From: Owenia fusiformis
Taxonomy: Eukaryota; Annelida; Polychaeta; Sabellida; Oweniidae
DNA: 64,000 nucleotides
NCBI GenBank assembly: GCA_903813345.2
Contig: CAIIXF020000007.1
Span: 813,730 to 877,729, forward strand
Direction of reading: 5' to 3'
The notes beneath the pieces are model-generated. The model saw nothing but the letters and a program-made list of their open reading frames with translations. It did no database searches and had not been told where the DNA came from. The translations under genes were made by a program, and so were the position numbers. Position 1 is the stretch's first letter. Each line of letters begins with the position of its first letter. Positions 26,601 to 36,000 of this stretch are shown piece after piece.

Positions 26601-29569
26601 AATTTTTAATAGAATATTCAAATTGCATTAACTACCTTTGGCTTTTTCATCCTTTTTGTAGCTGGCTTGATTACAGCCTGAAACACAAAACACAAAATTA
26701 ATTTCTAAGTTGAAAGTAATCATGGATATAGTTTTAACTTGACAGGACCTGTTACCCAGCTAGATGATAATAAAATGACATTAGAATTATGTAATATACA
26801 GGGTGTCCCGAAAGGATGGGGCCACCCCTAGGCAGACATATACCAGTGTTGTCATGGTATGTGTCATATATCATTTTAAAGCTTATCCAAAGTTACATTG
26901 ATTCGGCAAGTATCATGGTTCAACTCTCATATGTTAAAAAATTACAGGCATTTCAAAATTTAGTGTTTGGTCAAAATTAAGTTCAATTTTACACCAAATC
27001 ACTAGTCAATGTGTCCTCCCAGGCCATCTTAACAGGAGCAATTCTTTTCGGGTTGGATGGATATTGAGTTGGAAAAAGAGAATGGTGAGGGTAGAAACTC
27101 TAAGGAAACTCTTCTAAAGTGCCTTAACAGGTTTTAAGAGGGTTATGAAATTCCACATCCCTTTTTGAAGGGCTTTTAAGGTCATGTTTGAAAATAATTG
27201 CTGCTGTTAACATAGCCAAGGGGGGTCTCATACACTAGTAGTGTGGTGTAAAATTGAACTTTATTTTGACAAAACACTAACTTTTAAAATGACTGTAGCT
27301 TTTTCCTATTTGGGAGTTAAACCATTATACTTGGCAAATCAATGTAACTTTGGATAAGCTTTAAAATGATATATGATACATACTATGAGGATACTGGAAT
27401 ATGTCTGCCTAGGGGGGCCCCTATTGATTTGATTTATGTTATTAAATATTCAAAATCCAAACTGATGTCATATTTGGAATCAACATGTAAAATTGCATCT
27501 AGAAATGTGGTTTTGAAAAGAGTTTATCAACTTTAAAATTTAATTTTCTTTGAAAATGTGACTATTGGGTCGGGGAGATTCCCCACAGACCCCATGTAGT
27601 AAAATCACAAAAATGGAAATATCTTTTCTTGTGTTGGGCAGATAATATTTTCTTTTACTGGACATATTTAAATTTGTATAACTATCAGATACATAAGGAT
27701 TATATGAAAAGTGAACCAGTAAAACTGGTGAATATTTAAGTTTTAGGGAATTTTGTAATACCCTGCCATGTTATTTCCCCCGAATCAGCCACCTGGTGGC
27801 GAAACTGGTAACTACCTACTCGCATCTGAGTAATTAGGCAATGGCATTCCATTCGTAAAGTAGTAAATCCCAATGAACACTATATTCATGAATTTGATTA
27901 TATCTAGAGCTGGCATCGAATAGGATTTTAATGTCGACATGGCGGAGCTCTCAATCGACACCGATATCGACATTGTCGGGTCCAATGATATTCGAAAAAT
28001 GAAAAAAATTTTGAAGAAAATCCGTCTGAATTTTAGATTTTCTAGGCTTGTAATTAGCAATACGATGCACAATAGTCATCCTCAGTTGTATGTTTTATAT
28101 TTAACTTACAGGTAAACCATGTTCAAGTATCAGACTTTGACGAAAAAGCAATAAATAGACATAAAACTACGATTTCTGTTGTTATTTCCGGGCAGCCATT
28201 GAAAATAAATCTCGAGGGTAAATCTCGAGGGGCCCCCGAGACCTAATTCGAGAGCAGGAAGTCGATCAAAACAAAAAAGAAAATTTGGCGGTAAAACTTC
28301 ACTAAAATACACCATACAACAGGTAGTAACAACGATTTTAATTCATAGGGAAATAGCTTATTATGTTGTTAGTTCCGACTGTCGATCAAGAGGCGTTGTG
28401 TCGACATGGGTGTCGCAGAGAGCATTCGACTGACAATCGACCATTCCGACATTTGATGCCAGCTCTAATTATATCTGATATAATATTTTCCATCTACTAT
28501 TACCTTGATCTGCAGGTAACAAGATACAGACATTGGAGATATTTTAGAATTTCCACAAATACACAAAAAATCTTGAAATTTTTGTTGTGCAAAACTATTT
28601 ACAAGTTGAAACCCAACTTTTCACTAAATATGACAGACTGACTTATAGAAGGCTGCACTATATCCCAACCTAAAGTCCATTTCACTGCTTCATTTCGTCA
28701 GTAGAACAGCAAAAATAAGAAATTGGGAGACCATTGTGCAATAATATATGGAAAAGTATATTCATAATGTACATGAATGACATTTGTATATCTTGGATTG
28801 CTTCTAGTTTGGCTTATAAAGTGTGTGGCCTCTTATATTTGGATGTTCCTCTGCCATGTTATTTTCAATAAGATTAACATGGCTGAAATTCTTCAAATTA
28901 CAAGACGGCACAGGCTTATTGCACAAAAAACTAAAAAATCTGAAATATACAAATGTCATTCATATACATTATGAATATACTTTTCCATATATTATTGCAC
29001 AATGGTCTCCCAATTTCTTATTTTTGCCATTCTACTGACGAAATGAAGCAGTGAAATGGACTCTAACTTTGTTTGTTGGGATGATAATTGATATCTAGTT
29101 TCTGTTTGACAAGTGTGATATACAGTTGTAAATAAGGTAAGTATAACTAAAAATAAAAATTGAGAAATCGTACCATTTTTACTTTCTTCTTTTCTGGAGG
29201 AGGTATAACTGGCACTGGAGCAATTGGTTCAACTACAGGTACAGGTTCAAGCTTGATATCTGACGGCAATTTTAACTTTAACTTTTCTGTCTTGATCAAG
29301 CTACTTTCAACCACCTCATCATCAAACTTCTTTCTTTTAATAGCTCTTGAGGAACTCCTGCGTGTAGGAACACCCAAGGAAGAAGGCAAAGATGATGCTT
29401 TGTGTAAAACACGATGTCTTGATGGAATTATAGTCCGTTTTAATGTTGGTAAGTGTCCATCACCAATACTTGTTGAATTTAGTACACTTGAGCTTTGAAC
29501 TGGGAGATCACTGGTAGTGGCAGCAGGGCTTGGGCTTGATGCATGTGCAATTGGTGCTTCCTCATCCAT
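20630..29569 (-). CDS. MCRS1: MCRS1, microspherule protein 1 (FHA-domain nuclear protein), 12 coding exons, about 483 aa
   Basis: Nuclear/nucleolar FHA protein; in vertebrates a subunit of INO80 and NSL chromatin complexes that also acts at spindle poles. Coding exons on the minus strand: 29174-29569, 26636-26677, 26454-26534, 26074-26183, 25614-25722, 25282-25420, 24894-24969, 23090-23118, 22697-22789, 21600-21682, 21035-21250, 20630-20707. All have AG/GT boundaries and phases join without a stop. Exon 1 carries a Ser/Pro-rich leader and a basic nuclear-localisation stretch (SSSRAIKRKKFDDE). Exons 3-9 match the MCRS_N region (LGRWK..DDLLLINAV, RFTLKEIQERWYALLYDP, ADRRQKREIRHLEQEL). The FHA domain runs from about residue 375 to 475: G390-R391 in ITLGRTTKDNQIDVDLS, then KISRRQG and NNGDFFIANEG. 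The C terminus is IFLINTDLINVIRSEAQKT. Length is close to the human protein (462 aa). I chose the ATG at 29569; the codon two upstream is TTG. It starts about 509 bp from DNAJB11 in head-to-head orientation. Confidence 0.95.
23880..24872. repeat. tandem array of about 150-bp units rich in ATGGCNGCCAT palindromes, in MCRS1 intron 7
   Basis: The marker ATATGAACAAAATCG recurs at about 23985, 24133, 24280 and 24434, spacing 147-154 bp. A further related marker lies near 24733. Each unit contains AAAATGGCGGCCATTTT-type palindromes, TCAAAATGGCCGCC and a CTACCAAAAGTGTCAT segment. The array ends in an ACGG tract followed by a conserved tail (CCCTATATCCCTCCGAACTTCG-like). It stops about 20 bp from the splice donor of the 24894-24969 exon. 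ATGGCGGC/GCCGCCAT is the consensus of the factor YY1, so the array is a dense cluster of potential sites. Confidence 0.75.
24773..24831. repeat. ACGG tetranucleotide microsatellite
   Basis: About a dozen ACGG/GACG units with single-base variants (CAGACGG, ACGTACGT, ACGAACGG) form the tail of the tandem array. In plus-strand reading this gives the artefactual RTDG peptide repeat, which I do not regard as a gene. Confidence 0.85.
25201..25266. mobile_element. 66-bp hairpin MITE, TA-flanked
   Basis: Begins CAGGGTGACCAAAAATGAA and ends with a near reverse complement (TTTTGGGTCACCCTG), flanked by TA on both sides, as expected for Tc1/mariner-type insertion. The two arms make up nearly the whole element, with a loop of about a dozen bases around ATAAACATTTAT. 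It lies in the MCRS1 intron just beyond the 25282 exon edge. Confidence 0.7.
26799..27418. mobile_element. foldback MITE (CAGGGTGTCCCGAAAG end), right end truncated
   Basis: The left end CAGGGTGTCCCGAAAG follows a TA. The body matches the element at 44121-44724 over its length, including the CTAGGCAGACATATACCAGTGT block, which is repeated inverted near the right side. The final terminal repeat (CTTTCGGGACACCCTG in the other copy) is missing here, and the similarity stops just after CTAGGGGGG. No transposase frame is seen. It sits in MCRS1 intron 1. Confidence 0.65.
27905..28467. mobile_element. hAT-like MITE, 563 bp, 8-bp target duplication
   Basis: The element begins TAGAGCTGGCATCGAAT and ends with the inverted version ATTTGATGCCAGCTCTA. 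It is flanked by the perfect direct repeat ATTATATC (27897-27904 and 28468-28475). Termini and duplication length fit hAT. The interior has several TCGAC/GTCGA motifs in inverted arrangement and a CTCGAGGGGCCCCCGAG palindrome near 28219. Open frames on either strand look non-genic. It lies in MCRS1 intron 1. Confidence 0.82.
28662..29082. mobile_element. long-palindrome MITE, about 420 bp
   Basis: The outer arms of about 120-140 bp are reverse complements with few mismatches: AGTCCATTTCACTGCTTCAT on the left, ATGAAGCAGTGAAATGGACT on the right, continuing through GCAATAATATATGGAAAAG. The centre holds a block (GTGGCCTCTTATATTTGGATG ... CAGGCTTATTGCAC, with TTAACATGGCTGAAA) that recurs in 34285-34679 and, in part, in 62348-63198. 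It is non-coding and lies in MCRS1 intron 1 next to exon 1. Confidence 0.7.
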
Positions 29570-30078
29570 TTTCAATGCTGAATTTATTTCAATTTTATTT
29601 CTTATTTATCCCTATTCACTACTGTTATTGTTGTCAGTTGTATTATCGTGTAATTCGTCTATTTTTCATGTTCACCACTGCAAAACACAAAACGAAAACC
29701 GGAAGTAACCTCAAATTTAAGATTATGGCAACATCAACACCAATCGGCACTTATTTCTGCACCCACATTCGAAAATTGGGTAGTTGTTTATAATACTATC
29801 ACTTAACTGAGTCTTTATGTATCCTAATTTTAAAGATGTTGGAGAAAATGTTAAAAAAACTCTTTTCATTTCAATCGGCCATTTTACATCTCGTTCTCTA
29901 GAGATTTATTTGAATTTTAACTAAATAGTATATATCGCACATATATCAACTTATTTTATATAAATTATTTCTAATATGATTACAATACTAATAAATATTA
30001 AATAGTTAAACGAAAAATTGGACAATTTGATAAAAAAAACTATCGGTCCCACAGTGCACTTTCACATGAGCTGGCAAA
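29570..30078. promoter_or_regulatory. MCRS1/DNAJB11 divergent promoter region
   Basis: The MCRS1 ATG (minus, 29569) and DNAJB11 ATG (plus, 30079) face away from each other across 509 bp, so both promoters and 5'UTRs must fit here or overlap unless upstream non-coding exons exist. CCAAT-like motifs occur near 29743 and 29875. I could not find a convincing ER stress element (CCAAT-N9-CCACG). The interval is otherwise AT-rich, with no CpG-island-like stretch. Confidence 0.55.
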
Positions 30079-33000
30079 ATGGCTTCCGAAGTCTCACGAT
30101 TGTTTTTAGCGGCTAATATTCTGTTATTTCTCGTGCAGGTGCTCGCTGGGTAAGTATTTTGGTATTCTTGTTTGATCAACTATATACGTTTTTGCATTTT
30201 ATCATTGCTTCGAACTGATTTGATTTTTACATTTGTAGCAAACGGTACTTTTGTTTTCTGTCATCTGCTAAAAAAGTTTTCCTCATTTTTTGAATGAGCT
30301 GGAGCTGTGTGATTGGTTGGATTGTGTTGTTACTTGATGCTCATATTTTCTATTTGTCATTCCATGTTAATATTGATCATATTACCATAGGCTATTATTT
30401 GTATTATATTTCATCTTCTTGGTAAAACGTTTCTGGTTTTATCAATGATCAAGACGTCATGCTATGTCTATGTCTATGTCAATAATCTGCAAAAGGCTAA
30501 TAGGCCCATATAAAGCAGATATATAATTTAACAGTGATAGAATTTGAATAGAATATAATTTAAAACCAATGAATCGAGCGTACGACCACAATCTAAAGTG
30601 GTCGGTAGGATACGATAAGTGAATAGTGCATGCCACCCTCACTCAGACATAGAAACCAAAATCTTGCTATTCTGGCCAGATGATACTGCAAATGTAAGAC
30701 CATTAAAATATTCGTAAAGGTGATATGAGTTTCGCCTTATTTTCGCGAATGGAGCAATCAAAACGCGAGATGCATGCACTATTCACTTATCGTATCCTAC
30801 CGACCACTTTAGATTGTGGTCGTACGCTCGATTCATTGGTAAGCCTGTCTTTCTACAATGTGGGAGAATGAACTACGTATTGCACTATTAAATGACCTAC
30901 CTCGATACATTCCAGAGTATTTTAGAATTCTTTTTATGTTGTTAGATCACCAATTGTATGGGTTTATCGGCAGAACGAAGATATTTTCGTTTTTGATAGC
31001 AATATTTGCGTGTAATATTTAACTTATTTCTAGTGGTGGGACTCGTGTGAATTATCCTACTCGAGTAGAGGCTCTTGAACACTCGATTTATTCGCGATTA
31101 AAATGAATGATTTTGGAAAAAAGTTCAGAAAAACTTTCTTCAGAAAGTTACAAACTTTCACTTCCGGTAGCAATGTTTTCAAGTGTTCTCGGCTCAACCT
31201 ACCTTGAATACCTCCAACATACCCATCAAATTATTCAAATAGAATAACTCAATACACTTTATATGTTCTTGTTTTGCATTGAAAAGTAAATAATCTAGCA
31301 ATTTACGCTAATTGGTTTGACCTCGTTAAATATTGCATTGCACATGCGCAACCGGATGTAATCAATAAATAAAAACAAACACGAGAAAGCCTATCGTATT
31401 TGATTTATTATTCCAGTTAAGGTATCAAACTACAATGCTATATATTAAGGAAGGCATCATTGCTAAACATTGTACAGAAATGTTGTACATTGGATGTGTT
31501 TTTTATGTAAATTGCGGTTGAAAGGTGGGTAAATCACATTTTCTTCATCATTTTTTTCATTTTTTTTTCAATTCGAGTCAGAATTTACCAATCGATGAAT
31601 CGTATTTACAGGGTTTGGCGAGTAGTATTCGAGTCCACGAGTCAATCGTTGCTCCACTACTTATTTCAACCGTCAAATTCCTCCATTCAGTTCCCGGCAT
31701 GCACCAGTCATAAGGGAAATCCCTGGGGAATTCCCCTTCCGACATTTTGAAAATTGCTGACATATTTCCGATGTAAAAACTAAAATCTCTTCGTTCTGCC
31801 GATAAACCCATACAATTGGCAATCTAACAACATAAAAAGAATTCTAAAATACTCTGGAATGTATCGAGGTAGGTCATTTAATAGTGCAATGCGTAATTCA
31901 TTCTCCGACATTGTAGAAAGACAGGCTTACCAATGAATCGGGCGTACGACCAAAATCTAAAGGGGTCGTAGGATGCGATAACTATTCACCTTTCCACAAA
32001 GTAAAGAAAATTGATAATTTCTGGCGCACTGACTGGTTGTATGCAAATGAGTCAAATCAATGATGCCAATGCCTGAAAGTTATTATATCAAAATCCACAT
32101 AGCTTTCGCAGGAAGTAACCCGGGCTCACATGTCTCGTGCGATTGTAAACAAAAAAAGTAAATTGTGAAGTTAAAAACAACTAGATTAAATTATCTTATA
32201 ATGGTCATACAATATCCTGTTAAATGGTTATTATGTCGAAGTTAGAAGTTCCATCAGAAATCCACCATCAGTGACATTCACATAAAGCGTTACCTTTTGG
32301 TATTTATTCGCCATCAACGATGTCAATAATGATCAGCAATGTCAACATATCATCAATAAACATTATATGATATACCCTCTTTCTTCTGGAATCTTCTCAG
32401 TGGTCATTATGCAAAACCGATCATCACATAACTCATTTATCCTATAAAAAGTGAAGTTTTCAGGACACCCTGCATATCCAGGTTTGTTTTCTATTTAGCA
32501 TTCTCATTTTCATTATTTTCGAGAAATCGATCATCACTTTGGTTTAGAAAAATTCTACAGTCTGCTGGATCTACTTTGACAGTTTTGCTTTTGCAAGATA
32601 TTTAAAAAAATTTACTGTTTCTACACTGAATAAAAAGCATTTTCCTGGGAATATTTGGATCGGGAGATACGCAGCGGGTAATATACATTGAAATATATAG
32701 GCCTGTAGCCAGGATTTGCCAAGGGGGGGGGGGGGGGGTTCAGTTTTCAAAAATTTCCAGGGGGGGGGGGGCGGTTTGTAAAAACTTATATTACGTCCCG
32801 CTCCGAGCGGGATCTGTTTGATTGTTTAAAAAAGGAAAAGAGTATCCACTTAATCAATCAAAACTTCGAGAAATAAATGTGGGAATATTTGAGAGAACAG
32901 GAAAATCCGCCCACGGCCAAGAAAACAAAACTGGACATGAATATTCTAAAATATTTCCACGATTGAACAATGTGAACCAAATGACCAAGACTGGTATGTG

Positions 33001-36000
33001 ATAAACATATTATCCTATAGTCGGTTCAGGATATTGGGCCAATATAATATATCCCTTGGCCAATATAATATATTTTTCCTCGGGACCTGCGACCCTCGGG
33101 CAGATATATTATATTAGCCTCTGGATAATCCTAATATTCTGAACCTCATATAGGATAATCTCTATATATACCCTGCGTGCAGAGTCTAGTTAAACTACAC
33201 TCTGCCTAGTAGATACCATATTACAGTTTAGTAGCCCCGCCCCTACGACGGTAACCGGTGACAGTTTGGATAATAAATCACTTTTGACCTACGCGCTGAC
33301 CTTTCTTTCACCAATCAGCGAGCTTGAAGAAACATATGCCAAATGCGTTCTTATTAAATATGTGCATGTCATTGGTCAATTCCGGGCTCAACGATGACGT
33401 CACAAAGAATGACCATATATAGAACGTCGGTCAAATTTGGCCGACGAACACTGATTGGCGCGGTGAGTTCACAGGTTTATTTTAGTTTGAAAGAGTGAAG
33501 ACGAAGCTCTCTTTTAAGAAGTGAAGTTAAACGAATGCAAAGGGTACTCTATATATGTCACGCTCCTCCAAGATATCAATTCTATATCCCGATGTTTTCA
33601 AGTATAATATTTTCAAGATACGATCTGATATGACTTTCAGAAATAAATAGGAAGTAATCGTTTAGTTGATTGAATTATGGAAGTAGTAAAGTCAATGACT
33701 TAATGGATAAGAGCAAATGTTTTTAATTTGAATTGGTCATTCATCAAATGACACTGAAGATTAACTTAAAATAGATTGTCTATCTACATATATTTTTATG
33801 CATGAGAGACATGTTATAATGTTGGTGAACTAATGATTATGATAATTTCACCTGTTCACATCCAGTTGCTATCATGATTGAAAACTGACCGGGAGTAATT
33901 CTTTTCAACTCATTATGAACTGAAATTTAATATTTAAATCGCTTAGAAGGCGTAAATAAATGTCAATTTGACTTTCAATAAAAATCTGTCAATGATTCAC
34001 TGATTACTTGTGCATATTTGAAAAGGTGAAACTTACAGCAATCAACCGAGGATATACATGTCAACTCAATTGCATTTGTTTTTCGCGGGAAAAGGTTTCT
34101 CTCATTGATGTCACCGATTTTTAAGCAGCTCATTATAATATTCATGAGTTGACTTTGTGGAAAGGTGAATATAATCAGCTTATAGTAGAACTTCCCACTA
34201 TCCGTGCCCCAACAGTTTTTTTGTATGGCCTATTGTTAAGACCTTATTAGACTCGGTAAAATGTTATATATACAGTAATATATACAGTAAAATTTTAAAT
34301 GTTTGGAACTACTTTGAATTGAAAAAATAAGCAATAAAAGGACCATTATATTGAAACAGTATGTGTAAAAATAGAAACATTTATACATGTCCTAACTTTT
34401 GTTTATTTTAGTTTGTTTTGTAGTTTAGCTATCATATCTGAGGCCTCTTATATTTTGATGCTTCTTTGCCATGTTATTTTCGGAAAAGTTAACATGGCTG
34501 AAACTTCCTAAATTACAAAAGGCCACAGCTTTACTGCACATTATATATATAATTATCTGAAATGTACAAAAGTTAGGACAAGTACATATGTTTCTATTTT
34601 TTTTATACTTTTGCAATATAGTCATTTGATTGCATATTTTTTAAATTCAAAGTAGTTCCAAACATTTGAAATTTTACTGTAGTCTGAGCAATAAATAAAT
34701 GAGTAGTCGATTTTCCATCACCACTTTCGAACCATGATGGTTTGAAAGCCCATAGTTTTTATTATTGTCTAAATACATATCCCCTAAAATGTGTACACTC
34801 TCATCCACTGATGTATGGGCTCTTGAAAATTCTCTAATTTTGGTAAAACATTCTGATATTTTGAACATTTTTAACCTACTTCAGTAAATCCAATAGTACT
34901 CATTTATTTATTGCTCAAATCATGGGTTTTCAACAGAAGGGTATGTGGCCTCCCATATTTCATACATAAGTATTGCCCTAGGTTTTCAAAAATGGGAGAA
35001 AAATTGCTTCCTGTACATATTCCAAGAAAAATCTTATTTTTTACTTTTCATGTATGATTTAAGAAATAACTAAAAAATGATTATCTGCATACATGTTGAC
35101 AATTTGATATAATTCATATGCAGTAGAATGTAGAATACAAAAAGGAATTTATCAGCCTGGAGTTTTAGTTTGAATGGTTGCATTCTACTACATTTATGTA
35201 CATGCTAAAGAAACTCTTTTATTTGCATATAACAACATTCTTAAGGATTTGAATGCTTTAAATTACAGATTTCTGAATACAAACAGTAGAGTATATTCTG
35301 AAATTTGTCTGACCATTATTGTGTTGTCATTTCAGTCGAGACTTTTACCAAATTCTTGGTGTTCCACGTTCCGCAACTAAGAACCAAATCAAGAAAGCAT
35401 ACAGGAAGCTAGCAAAGGAAATGCACCCAGATAAGAACAAGGGTGATGAGGAGGCAGAAGAGAGATTCCAAGATTTGGGTGCTGCATATGAGGTAAATAT
35501 TGATTCAACAGATCCCAGGACTAACTGACTTACTGTTGAATGAATAAACCTTTGTATGTAGAACAACTCTCAACTGGAACACTTTTAGAGGTACAAAATG
35601 TGTTCCATTTACACAGGTTTTACTGTATGCTCCTTTTTAAATGTCAGACCAATATATTGAGCTCATCATGCATGGTCTGGAAAAAAGTTGGTATTTGAAG
35701 AGCTGGGAATTTTATTGTTATTAAATCATTCATTACATGTTTCAGGTGTTATCTGATGATGACAAGAGGAAGATATATAACAAACATGGAGAAGAAGGAT
35801 TAAATAAAGGTGACATGAATGGAGATCCTTTCTCAAGGTATGCAAACATATTAAGCCTCGTTGTAACATGGAATCCCTAGTGACAAGTGACTTCTTTTTA
35901 TTTGAACCAATAAACCTTTTGTAAAAGTTTCATAATGATTTAATTTAGTTACATGTCTAGAGAAACTTTTCAAAAGAGCTTTACTAACTTTTTCCATTCA

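Noticed and set aside
27788-27801. CTCF-like site GCCACCTGGTGGCG
   Set aside because: One mismatch to the vertebrate core, and the motif is a simple palindrome. Without accessibility data it is indistinguishable from chance.
29160-29498. 112-codon plus-strand open frame opposite MCRS1 exon 1
   Set aside because: Shadow of the real exon; the minus-strand frame matches MCRS1 and has the splice donor.
34674-34868. Minus-strand frame in DNAJB11 intron 1
   Set aside because: Lies inside the foldback repeat at 34685-34916; no motif.
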